Assembly (NCBI GenBank): GCA_964534745.1
Contig: CAZHQW010000004.1
Coordinates: 1 to 64,000, forward strand
From: G020354785 sp964534745
GTDB taxonomy: Bacteria > Bacteroidota > Bacteroidia > Bacteroidales > UBA10428
Length of the DNA stretch: 64,000 bases
Reading direction: 5' to 3'
Below, piece by piece: positions 1 through 7,475 of this stretch; position 1 is the stretch's first letter, and every line of letters begins with the position of its first letter. Made by a program: the position numbers and the translations under genes. The notes under the pieces were generated by a model. That model did no database searches, was not told where the DNA came from, and worked only from the letters and a program-made list of their open reading frames with translations.

Positions 1-2
1 AT

Positions 3-194
3 TTTAAAATATTCTGTGAGTTTGAATATATATTTACTAAGAAACTTAGAGAGGGTACTAGAATGGATAGAATTTATAAGAAACGAAAATTTAATATAAA
101 TAGGCTAGGGGGAGACGAACCTATCAAATTTCAGACCTGTAGTAAATATAAAGATGAAATTCTTTGTTTTATTGAAATATGGCAAGTATTATAA
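3..194 (+). CDS. possible 3' end of a gene entering from the left, unknown product
   Basis: An open frame runs from base 3 to a TAA at 192-194 without a stop, about 63 codons, in DNA where random stops should be frequent. It contains an internal ATG at 63. The translated tail is basic in the middle and aromatic at the end, and I do not recognise a family. It is convergent with the Shedu gene that ends at 311. It could equally be chance, so this is a weak call that needs the sequence to the left of the window. Confidence 0.25.
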   Translation, partial: FKIFCEFEYIFTKKLREGTRMDRIYKKRKFNINRLGGDEPIKFQTCSKYKDEILCFIEIWQVL

Positions 195-310
195 AGGAAT
201 TTCTCAAAGTTGTAATCGGTAAATGATTAAGCAGGTTTTTATTTAACCTTCCCCATTTTTTCTACATTGTAAATTACTGATTATTATGTCAAAAACCGGG
301 AATCAATTGT

Positions 311-1510
311 TTATTTTTTGTTAACATTAAACTTATACAAAATATTTTTAAGTCTATTAATTAAATCATCATAGGTGATTATGTCAATAACATTTGAATA
401 TTTTCTTTTAATAATTTCAAAATCAAATAATTGTCTTTTTGTCATATTATTTTCTCTACCTAATATGACAAGTCCTTTAGGACTAGTAATCTTGATACTC
501 AAATCTTTTGGCAATTTGTTTTGGTATTTTGATGAGAGTGCTTTTTCTCCATTTACTCCCCATTTATTTAGATGAAACAAATATTTTTCAATTTGCATTA
601 TTGTTCCTGACAATTCCTTTAACGGAGTATAGTTATCTCTGTATGTGTTTTTTGTAATTACACAATTTGCATAGGGTTTTTTTATTTCTATTACATCGAT
701 ATTTCCATTTGAATCTACAAGCATAAGGTCAATATATCTATTGATTGTCATATTTGGGTTTGTGTAATAATCCTTTATCTTTACTTTAGAAAAACATCTT
801 ATATATTTTGGGTATAGAACTAATATAATTTCTATAATTTGATTTTGCCAATCATCTTCCCTATAACTCTCACTTTTACTAAGCATATTTCTTAAATTAT
901 CTAATATAAATTGATATTTTTCATATTCATAATTTTTAATAGTTGGTATCGAATTAATAAATTTTATCTTAATTCTGTTTTTAAGATATTTTTCAAAAGC
1001 ATTACCTGAATCTTTGACTCCTTCCAGATATTGAGATAAAACATTTGTTATTCTTGAATCTATATAATAGTTAATCTCAGTTCTTGTAGGAAATGAGTTT
1101 ATTATATCTCGAAAAACATTATCTGGGATTGCATTCTCTCTATAACCACCTATTATTATTTGTTGATTAGCTAGTTTTTCAAATTTATTTAGAATTGAAA
1201 TATTGTTGCTTACTATAAATGTATTAATTGAAATGTTATGAGAAACATTGATTAAAACATCATACTGAGTCATTAAAATTCTGCTATGTATCTTATAATA
1301 ATCATTTTCTAATTCACCAATAATAAAAGTTTTAATATCTCTATTCACTTCCTCTTCTGATTCAATTGAATCTTGTTGTGAAAATGTGAAAGTTCTTTTT
1401 ATTGTTATTTCATCATCTTTACTAAATATTTCATTTATCCATTCAATTCCGTTCATTGGCATGTATTCTAACAAAATTCTTCTTCCTTTAGTAAAAATAT
1501 TAAGTGACAT
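311..1510 (-). CDS. sduA: Shedu-family anti-phage nuclease (SduA, DUF4263)
   Basis: 399 aa. The C-terminal half (about residues 215-395) matches the Shedu nuclease domain, a PD-(D/E)xK fold. There is an acidic helix with E227, then D261 in the strand RYIDLMLVD, then the E275-I-K277 pair in VIEIKKPY, followed by a conserved basic/aromatic helix with Q and Y (MQIEKYL) and the late motif GLVILGR. The N-terminal ~200 residues are a variable region, as in other Shedu proteins, and I cannot assign them a fold. Shedu is known as a single-gene defence system that cuts DNA, with the N-terminal part thought to sense the invader. All nuclease residues look present, so the protein is probably active. The gene stands alone: its upstream neighbour is 357 bp away across a repeat. 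Strong AT bias suggests transfer. The ATG at 1510 is the first start in frame. Confidence 0.82.
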   Translation of the reverse strand: MSLNIFTKGRRILLEYMPMNGIEWINEIFSKDDEITIKRTFTFSQQDSIESEEEVNRDIKTFIIGELENDYYKIHSRILMTQYDVLINVSHNISINTFIVSNNISILNKFEKLANQQIIIGGYRENAIPDNVFRDIINSFPTRTEINYYIDSRITNVLSQYLEGVKDSGNAFEKYLKNRIKIKFINSIPTIKNYEYEKYQFILDNLRNMLSKSESYREDDWQNQIIEIILVLYPKYIRCFSKVKIKDYYTNPNMTINRYIDLMLVDSNGNIDVIEIKKPYANCVITKNTYRDNYTPLKELSGTIMQIEKYLFHLNKWGVNGEKALSSKYQNKLPKDLSIKITSPKGLVILGRENNMTKRQLFDFEIIKRKYSNVIDIITYDDLINRLKNILYKFNVNKK

Positions 1511-1697
1511 TTCAAATAATTAAAGTTTGACTTTAAATAGTAGCAAATATTTCTGTTAACTAATTTATAATGAGACAATCTGTCTTGATATTAAACTAAA
1601 ATATGAAAAAACTAGGATAAAATTAAACTAAATCGTAATTAATTAATCATTTAGGATATACAGAGTCATCCCAAGCCGAGGCTCACCTCTGGCAAGA
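1511..1697. other. AT-rich spacer upstream of the Shedu gene
   Basis: No gene is seen. The last ~30 bases before the repeat (about 1672-1694) contain a short imperfect hairpin, GCCGAGG against CCTCTGGC. The same relative place beside the second repeat copy holds a different short hairpin, CCCGC against GCGGG (5167-5181). So a variable hairpin appears to be a constant companion of this repeat. Confidence 0.4.
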
Positions 1698-1850
1698 CGA
1701 GTTTGGAATGAATACGAAATCAAATTTTCTGTAAAATTTAGATAATTTATCAGCAGCGGGAATGTTTTTATTTCCTGGCTTGTGTTGCAGCATAAAAAAT
1801 ATACAATTTTAATAGGAGTGAGGCTATACCTTAGCTTTTAAGACAGGATC
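1698..1850 (+). repeat. imperfect ~153-bp direct repeat, copy A
   Basis: Starts with CGAGTTTGGAATG and ends with CAGGATC. The second copy, at 5182-5333, has the same orientation and nearly the same length. The central block around AAATCAAATTTTCTG and ATTTATCAGCAGCGGGAA is almost identical; the right third (GGAGTGA..CAGGATC) is more diverged. No convincing reading frame is shared by both copies. The two copies bracket three defence-type genes (1868-4578). It could be the end of a degraded mobile element, a recombination scar or a dispersed non-coding repeat. Confidence 0.75.
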
Positions 1851-1867
1851 GTTCTTAAATTGTATTA

Positions 1868-2710
1868 TTATGTACTTGATTCTTTCTTAGTAATATTTAA
1901 TTCAAATAATTGTGTTTTTGGTAAATCTAACTTAAAAACCTGTCTAAGATATTCAGTAATGCAGTCAATCCTTGTAAATCCAATAATATTTTTATCTTGA
2001 ACATACTCAATAAGCATTCCAACCAAAAAGTAATATGCTTTTTGTTGCTTTGATCTCAATTGAAATGGTATATAAATTAAAGGGGATCCACTTAAACAGT
2101 TTAAATTTGGACCTGTAATTGATTCATTACTTTTTAAATCTATTATATTATTAGGATCGTAATTCAAAATTATATGATAATGTTTTTTATATCCAAATTC
2201 TTTATAATCTAATTTTATAAGAGGAATCCCATGATATATAAATCTTTTTTGATTATATATATCTTTATTCCATTCCTGAGGAAATCCAAATAGCATATAG
2301 TAATCACCATCAACTAATACATGATTATACTGAATTTTTTCTATATCTATTGAATTAAAATGTGTAAGAATTCCATTTATCGATTCTTTCGTTAACATAA
2401 ATATAGCTATATCCAAATTATCTCTTTGTCCAAAATGGTGATATGTCGTATTTCTATAGATAGTTGATGGCCTGAATATTGTACCTTTAGTTTTAAAATA
2501 TACACAAATATTTTCTACACCATATTCCTTTAAAATATGTTTTGCAGTAAATAAAAAATATTTCTTATCATATTTTAATAGAAAAGATGTACCTATGAGT
2601 TCATTACTTTCTCTATGATACAAAGGTATTATTGAATCATATACATTTTTTATTACTTCCTCACGAATATCCTGGATATAATCTAATGTCGAAATTATCT
2701 TACTTACCAT
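1868..2710 (-). CDS. trypsin-like (S1-fold) serine protease, probable defence effector
   Basis: 280 aa, with no signal peptide or membrane segment, so it should act in the cytoplasm. A chymotrypsin-fold catalytic triad can be read in the right order: H58 in FLFTAKHIL, D100 in DNLDIAIF, and S207 in LSGSPLI, which matches the GxSGxP serine loop. GTSFLL before the histidine is the usual first strand. Length fits a single protease domain plus ~60 extra residues at the C-terminus. Cytoplasmic trypsin-like domains of this kind are often found in bacterial conflict systems, where they cut host or partner proteins after phage sensing. That role here is inferred from the neighbours (Shedu, Mrr-like and HEPN-like genes). 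It has its own spacing of 168 bp from the next upstream gene. No partner sensor is fused to it. Confidence 0.7.
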   Translation of the reverse strand: MVSKIISTLDYIQDIREEVIKNVYDSIIPLYHRESNELIGTSFLLKYDKKYFLFTAKHILKEYGVENICVYFKTKGTIFRPSTIYRNTTYHHFGQRDNLDIAIFMLTKESINGILTHFNSIDIEKIQYNHVLVDGDYYMLFGFPQEWNKDIYNQKRFIYHGIPLIKLDYKEFGYKKHYHIILNYDPNNIIDLKSNESITGPNLNCLSGSPLIYIPFQLRSKQQKAYYFLVGMLIEYVQDKNIIGFTRIDCITEYLRQVFKLDLPKTQLFELNITKKESST

Positions 2711-2878
2711 TTCATTTTTTAGACTAAGGTTGCATCCAACGTATTGTTAGTATGGTGTTGTAAACATTTCATCACACTGTCTTAAAATATTTATAAGAAA
2801 AAACTAATTATGTTTCTATACACAATATCAAAGCCTATGCAATTAAATGGGAGTTAGCAGCATGTGTCTTTTAGTTTT
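2711..2878. other. spacer between protease and Mrr-like genes
   Basis: 168 bp, AT-rich, with no gene. It contains the near-palindrome GTTGCATCCAAC at 2729-2740, close upstream of the protease start. A related short palindrome, GTTGGCAAC, occurs at 3785-3793 in the next spacer. Confidence 0.4.
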
Positions 2879-3739
2879 TTAAGTTATTTGCATAATATGT
2901 TTAAATATTAAACCTCTTTCATCTAATTCTCTGTATTTTTCTTGCAACACCGTGATTAAAGAAGTTTTATTTTGACACATAATAAATATTTCCTCAACGG
3001 TTAAAACTACTAATCTAGAACCACTATCTTTAAAATATTCCAATGCTTTAGCCGAAATATTTGAGTATGTTATAAATAAACCCTTTACATAATGGGATTT
3101 CGATTTTATCTTATTCTCAAATAAAATCAAATCATCTTTAGATACTTCCTTTGACATGTATCTAGCTTCAATTAGAACTGTATCATTTTCAAATTTAAAA
3201 CTTCCATCTATCTGGTCATGTTCTGTGCGATAAGATGCATGAGGTTCAAGCTTAAAAGTATTAAATAGTTTGTTAAGATACTTTTCAAAGGCATACCCTT
3301 TATCTTGTGGAGATTGTAACTTTTCAATATCTAACAAAGATTCTTTTAATTTTCCAAAATCAATATTAGTTTGGCTATTACTTTTGGTTTGTTTTAGTGA
3401 AGGTTTATTCTGATTGTTTAGTTTGCCCAGTAATCTTTTGCCAATTGCATATAGCTTTTCTGTCTTTTCTTTAATATCATCTTTTACCAATTCATTATTT
3501 TTCATGTAATTAATCAGCAATACAATAGCTTTTCCTACATAGACTTCAGATTCATCTTTAAAAAATTCCCTTAACATCTTTGCTTTAGATAAATGTGGAT
3601 ATTTATCATATATATTATAGGATACGACATCCTCCATAAATGCTTCAAATTCACGGTTTGAGAAGTCAAGTACATAGCCTGAGCCCATTCCAAAAACAGA
3701 TTCTGTTAGTTGTTTCTCGTTAAATGTGAGTTTTGCCAT
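2879..3739 (-). CDS. Mrr-like restriction endonuclease with an N-terminal accessory domain
   Basis: 286 aa. The C-terminal part (about 145-265) has the arrangement of the Mrr_cat/PD-(D/E)xK nucleases: E152 in GYAFEKYL, D178 in QIDGSF, then E191-A-R193 in VLIEARY, followed by a long helix and the strand GLFITYS. The usual E-x-K lysine is replaced by arginine, which occurs in some members but should be noted. The N-terminal ~105 residues (DFSNREFEAF..SKAKMLREFF) form a separate helical domain that I recall seeing at the front of other abortive-infection type proteins; I cannot name it with certainty. A low-complexity linker of Lys, Ser, Asn and Gln (about 108-128) joins the two. The likely role is DNA cleavage in defence, perhaps against modified DNA as in type IV systems. 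It lies 89 bp downstream of the HEPN-like gene. Confidence 0.7.
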   Translation of the reverse strand: MAKLTFNEKQLTESVFGMGSGYVLDFSNREFEAFMEDVVSYNIYDKYPHLSKAKMLREFFKDESEVYVGKAIVLLINYMKNNELVKDDIKEKTEKLYAIGKRLLGKLNNQNKPSLKQTKSNSQTNIDFGKLKESLLDIEKLQSPQDKGYAFEKYLNKLFNTFKLEPHASYRTEHDQIDGSFKFENDTVLIEARYMSKEVSKDDLILFENKIKSKSHYVKGLFITYSNISAKALEYFKDSGSRLVVLTVEEIFIMCQNKTSLITVLQEKYRELDERGLIFKHIMQIT

Positions 3740-3785
3740 TATATTGTTTCAAAACAAATTAAACTTAAATCTTTTCAAATCGATG

Positions 3786-3801
3786 TTGGCAACAATTATT
3801 A
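3786..3801 (+). repeat. 16-bp inverted repeat, left arm
   Basis: TTGGCAACAATTATTA is the exact reverse complement of the arm at 4580-4595. The two arms lie just outside the two ends of the HEPN-like gene (3829-4578). Confidence 0.6.
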
Positions 3802-3828
3802 TAAAATTAATCTATTAATCTTTATTAC

Positions 3829-4578
3829 TTAATTCCCATTGCATAATGTTATTCTAGTCATAATATGCATACAATAGAAGTAATGTGATACTTTTTTTAA
3901 CGCGTTTATTACATGATCAAGTTGATTAATCAGTTTCTCATATCCTTCAACTATTTCATTATATTCATTTTTTAAAAGCATAAATAATCTGCCTTTTCGT
4001 TTTGAATCTTGTTTTTGGTTGTCGTTTGTTAAATCAATATTCTGATTTAAATCTAAATTCTGCATTGTGTATTTTTGCGAATCTAGAATATTGTTTTTTG
4101 TTATAGGATATCTAAAATATGAACTATCTCTATCATATTTAGAAACTATAATTATATCCTCCAAAATACTATAATCTATTCTCCAATCACCTTTTGGTGC
4201 AGCCTTTTTAATTTTAGTAAGGTTCTTTGAATAAAGTTCTTTAAACCAGTAATTATATAACTCATCTATCCAGTGACATTGAAATAATCCTTGCCATGTT
4301 TTATTGATAAGAGCTTTAGGATTGGTTGTATTATATGGCTCATTGTCGTATGCTAATTTCAATCGCTTATGGAAAATAATTATCAAGGATTTTAGAAATA
4401 GCTCTATTGAATGTCTATATAAGAAACTGCACGGTAAATTAGCTTGCTGAAAACTTTTGAGTTTATCCAATTTTGAAAATAGCATTTCAGCTGAATCATA
4501 ATAGGCCTCCCCTGTAATTCCAAATCCATAATCAAGATGTGATTCAATTCCTGTTAATTGATATTGCATATTCTCCAT
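3829..4578 (-). CDS. HEPN-like protein of unknown function in a defence setting
   Basis: 249 aa, all-helical by inspection, soluble. Residues 53-65 (LYRHSIELFLKSL) form the arginine-histidine helix seen in many HEPN-fold proteins, with R55-H56 followed by an Ile-Glu-Leu-x-Leu-Lys helix. HEPN domains often act as toxic RNases or as small partners in abortive infection. The classical RxxxxH motif is not clearly present: the R and H are adjacent, so catalytic activity is uncertain and it may be a sensor or structural member. A polar, Asn/Gln/Asp-rich stretch (about 170-195) looks like a disordered linker before a second helical segment that ends in a His/Cys-rich tail (HYFYCMHIM). A 16-bp inverted repeat flanks the gene. 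Start chosen at the ATG at 4578; an alternative ATG lies three codons later. Confidence 0.5.
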   Translation of the reverse strand: MENMQYQLTGIESHLDYGFGITGEAYYDSAEMLFSKLDKLKSFQQANLPCSFLYRHSIELFLKSLIIIFHKRLKLAYDNEPYNTTNPKALINKTWQGLFQCHWIDELYNYWFKELYSKNLTKIKKAAPKGDWRIDYSILEDIIIVSKYDRDSSYFRYPITKNNILDSQKYTMQNLDLNQNIDLTNDNQKQDSKRKGRLFMLLKNEYNEIVEGYEKLINQLDHVINALKKVSHYFYCMHIMTRITLCNGN

Positions 4579-4579
4579 T

Positions 4580-4595
4580 TAATAATTGTTGCCAA
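4580..4595 (-). repeat. 16-bp inverted repeat, right arm
   Basis: TAATAATTGTTGCCAA, exact partner of the arm at 3786-3801. It begins one base upstream of the HEPN-like start codon (ATG at 4576-4578), so it would also lie in the gene's leader. Confidence 0.6.
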
Positions 4596-5181
4596 AGTTT
4601 AGTAGATATTAAGTAAGAGATTGCTTAGAAATTAAATATTAAGTTACACGAAGATTTTAAATGCTACAAAACTTTAATTTACTATATCCCATCTAATTTT
4701 TATATACATTTTTATTTAGATATTTTCAATTAACAACAACGGGCATATATATAATTATCCGTAATAAACATATGTTTATCCAATACAGGTCCTTTAAGGA
4801 TAACCTATAATTTAATCCCCTTTTAAAAACATACTTTTTGTATATTGTCTTTAATACTTATTTCCCTTTTATTCCTTCTCAGAATGCTAATGCAAGTATA
4901 TTTACAATTATAGAATTTAAAGTTAACAATTTTTATGACATGTTATAATTACTTCGCATTATATATTCCATTAAATAGTTATAAATCAAAATCATAAGTG
5001 ATGCTTTTTACTATTTTCAAGTGCATCAACAACATAAAAGGATAGTACACTTTGGAAATACAAGGAAATTAACATAGGAAACAAAAAAATCTCGCCTTTG
5101 AGAAATTTGCGTAAAAATTCAAAGAAAATTTGTGTGTGGAGGTACTGAAGCATTCCTGTTTGAGTCCCGCATAGGGCGGGG
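4596..5181. other. AT-rich gene-free stretch
   Basis: Nearly 600 bp without a supported gene. The only frame of any length (4992-5207, minus) starts inside repeat copy B, has no recognisable domain, and has no counterpart at copy A. I therefore treat it as chance or as a relic. Just before copy B there is a GC-rich hairpin (CCCGC, five-base loop, GCGGG) at 5167-5181. Confidence 0.5.
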
Positions 5182-5333
5182 CGAGTTTGGAATGCGCACG
5201 AAATCAAATTTTCTGTAGAATTTAGATAATTTATCAGCAGCGGGAACTTTTTTTGTTTCCCTGGTTGTCCTGCAGGTAAAAATTGTTATTTATGGTAGGA
5301 GTGAAGCAGTACCAAAGCTTTTGAGTCAGGATC
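5182..5333 (+). repeat. imperfect ~153-bp direct repeat, copy B
   Basis: Starts CGAGTTTGGAATG and ends CAGGATC, same orientation as copy A at 1698-1850. Identity is highest over the first 75 bases. Together the copies enclose the protease, Mrr-like and HEPN-like genes in about 3.6 kb. Confidence 0.75.
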
Positions 5334-5852
5334 AATTTAAGCCTTTTAAATGCATGGTAAGAACCTATTTAAGGTAATATGACATCTTTAACCTAAAAAA
5401 TGTCTTAAAACGTCTTAAAATGAGTCATTTATATTAGATGTTATTGATATTGTATAACAACACAAAAGCGCGCCGGATGAGCATGTGTATTGCAAACTGA
5501 GCGAATATAATGAGCGAATTTGCAAATACTTATGCGAGATGATAGTGCGTAGGGAAAAATATAACCGCAGTGCTGGCAGATGAGATGGCATTGCGCTAAA
5601 AAAATTTTGAATAGATTTCTGCAAGGAAATCAAAATTTTTTTTAAGCAATTTGGGCTGATGAGCGGCTATTTAACGATAATGTCGAATTATAGGGCAAAA
5701 ACAGAATATTCTAAATTGCGCCGGCCAGTGCGTTCTATTTACCTGAGCGATTTAGCGAAGGCAAGCTAACGCAGTGAGCGCAGACATAATAACATTATAG
5801 GGAAAACACTTGAAAGAAAATAATTTTTAAAAGAGGCATTGTTGTTGACACG
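5334..5852. other. non-coding stretch with GC-rich islets and a long hairpin
   Basis: No gene is supported. Two islets much richer in G and C than their surroundings (about 5465-5595 and 5715-5785) share short words: TGAGCGAAT occurs twice at 5499-5519, GAGCGATTTAGCGAA is at about 5745, and GCGCCGG occurs in each islet. A long inverted repeat (5590-5609 against 5631-5650, with 18 of 20 bases matched, plus GATTTC/GAAATC inside) forms a large hairpin running into a T-tract. GC-rich islets with hairpins in AT-rich DNA can mark structured RNA genes, or the decayed ends of an inserted element. Confidence 0.4.
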
Positions 5853-5943
5853 AAAAATTGCTTTAACATAACATCGTTGCCGTTCCAGAACTAAAGCCCT
5901 GGAACTGATGTTATGTTAATCAGCAGAGCTGAACGCAATTTTT
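5853..5943. other. 91-bp three-way-junction inverted-repeat element (attC-like or structured RNA)
   Basis: Outer stem AAAAATTGC (5853-5861) with GCAATTTTT (5935-5943). Long arm: 13 perfect pairs (5863-5875 with 5907-5919), an asymmetric bulge of six bases against one, then GTTCCAG (5882-5888) with CTGGAAC (5899-5905) around a ten-base loop. Short arm: TCAGC-AGA-GCTGA (5920-5932). Such an imperfect, bulged palindrome is what a folded integron attC site or a small structured RNA looks like. The attC core motifs fit only approximately, and no integrase gene is in the window. Confidence 0.55.
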
Positions 5944-5995
5944 CTTATGTTTGTCCTATAATTAATATTATGTTAAATAGGAAAAATAAATATAT

Positions 5996-6023
5996 AAGGG
6001 GAAGTAATTTAATACCTCCCCTT
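5996..6023 (-). terminator. intrinsic terminator, probably bidirectional
   Basis: AAGGGGA (5996-6002) pairs with TCCCCTT (6017-6023) around a 14-base loop. It sits 30 bp past the stop of the minus-strand TPR gene. The T-tract is stronger on the plus strand, so it may also stop transcription leaving the island. Confidence 0.55.
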
Positions 6024-6052
6024 TTTTCTTGTTTTTTTATTTATTTGGCCGG

Positions 6053-7384
6053 TTATTGAATTTTTCCCCCTTCTTCTTCAACTTCTCCTCTTGCTTCGAG
6101 CTCTTTTATGATTTTGTCGTACTTGTCGTCAAGTTTCATCCTGTAATATAGCGTTTTTAATGTTTTCATTGCTTCTATATCATCAGGATCAATTTCGTGC
6201 GCCTTTTCAATATAAGGTAATGCTTTGGATACCTCATCATCCGCAAATGCCTTGGCCTGTTCATACTCATCGATTTCATTCAGTTTGTTCGCCTCCTCGT
6301 ACATCTTCACGGCATTATTGTAATATAGCACTCCAAGGTTATAATAGGCATTGAAATAATTGCTGTCCAGCTCAAGGCAATATTCGTAGGATCTTTTGGC
6401 ATCCTCAAACCGGTTAAGCTTATCATACAAAGTGCCTTCAGCAAAGTAAAACGATATGTTTTCAGGGTCTTCCTCCTTCGCTATTGCAATGTAATCCAGA
6501 GCCTCATCAGCAATTCCCCTCAATAAATAATAATTTATCAGCTCAATCAGAATGTTCTGATTATCAGAGAATTTCTTGAATCCGTCCTTCAGCACTACAA
6601 GTCCGGCTGCCGTATCACCTACCGCAATATAACAGTTATTAAGGAAAACGTATATGAAAGGATTAGGGTAGTTATATTTCCTTACAATCTCAAAATACTT
6701 TATCGCATCTTCGTTCTTCCCCAGCTCCTTTGCTACCCTTGCGGTATTATAAAATATTATGGTATCCACAACTCCTCCCATTATATCAAGCTTGTTTATG
6801 TCAAGTATCTGCTTGAAATTATAATAGGCACCTTCATAATCATTATTGTTATAGCAGTATACAGCTTCACTTTCAAATTGCAGCTTAAGCCTGTTAAGGT
6901 CGGCAAGCAAGTCCTCTTTTTCATCACCCTCCGTATCAAGCTCTATAGCCTTTTCAAAAGCTTTCTTTGCTTCGGGAAGCGGACTTTCATGAATCTTGTC
7001 CGTCTCTACCCAGTTATCAAGAACCCCGTTCTTGAATATCAGTGTAATCCTGTCATAAACATATTCCTCCGTTAAAACCGAACCTTCCTGGATCGATTTT
7101 ATTTCATTCGGTTCCAGGAAAAAAAGCTTGGCTTCATTGATAGTCATACCTTTCCTTAAATACTGCAGGTGAATGGCATAAATATCCATTAAAAGCTCAC
7201 CCCTTTCAATCCATGTTTTAACCTTAATGCTCTTTTTTGGATCTTCTATTGCAGAATTGCTCTTTTTCAGCTTATTCTCGAGAACATTATAATTAATAAG
7301 GGGCTGCATATCAACTGTTTGTGCGGCCACGTAGCCGGCTGTAAGAAATGCAAACAGCACAAGGGAAAAACTAAAACGCTTCAT
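6053..7384 (-). CDS. secreted/periplasmic TPR-repeat protein
   Basis: 443 aa. A signal peptide covers residues 1-21 (hydrophobic core, then VAAQ), so the protein is exported. The mature part has an N-terminal region of ~110 residues with a short beta-rich segment (VYDRITLIFKNGVLDNWVE), then five or more tetratricopeptide units from about residue 130 to 420, ending in a Glu/Gly-rich tail. TPR arrays are protein-binding scaffolds; the partner is unknown. It lies 91 bp downstream of gyrA on the same strand and may be read through from it. GC content is that of the core genome, so the island boundary lies just to its left. Confidence 0.75.
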   Translation of the reverse strand: MKRFSFSLVLFAFLTAGYVAAQTVDMQPLINYNVLENKLKKSNSAIEDPKKSIKVKTWIERGELLMDIYAIHLQYLRKGMTINEAKLFFLEPNEIKSIQEGSVLTEEYVYDRITLIFKNGVLDNWVETDKIHESPLPEAKKAFEKAIELDTEGDEKEDLLADLNRLKLQFESEAVYCYNNNDYEGAYYNFKQILDINKLDIMGGVVDTIIFYNTARVAKELGKNEDAIKYFEIVRKYNYPNPFIYVFLNNCYIAVGDTAAGLVVLKDGFKKFSDNQNILIELINYYLLRGIADEALDYIAIAKEEDPENISFYFAEGTLYDKLNRFEDAKRSYEYCLELDSNYFNAYYNLGVLYYNNAVKMYEEANKLNEIDEYEQAKAFADDEVSKALPYIEKAHEIDPDDIEAMKTLKTLYYRMKLDDKYDKIIKELEARGEVEEEGGKIQ

Positions 7385-7475
7385 ATTAAATTAATTTTGA
7401 ATTTACTATCAGCAAATATAAAGTTTAAATATTTTAGTTCAAATATTTTGCCAAATATGTTTAAAAAAGCTTTTT

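Noticed and set aside
4992..5207. 71-codon minus-strand frame starting in repeat copy B
   Set aside because: No domain, low-complexity tail, and no matching frame at repeat copy A.
5415..5633. 72-codon minus-strand frame
   Set aside because: Lies across the hairpin and GC-rich islet; composition looks like translated non-coding DNA.
5853..5943. Hammerhead ribozyme
   Set aside because: CTGATG is present in the long arm but followed by T instead of A, and the GAAA part of the core is missing.
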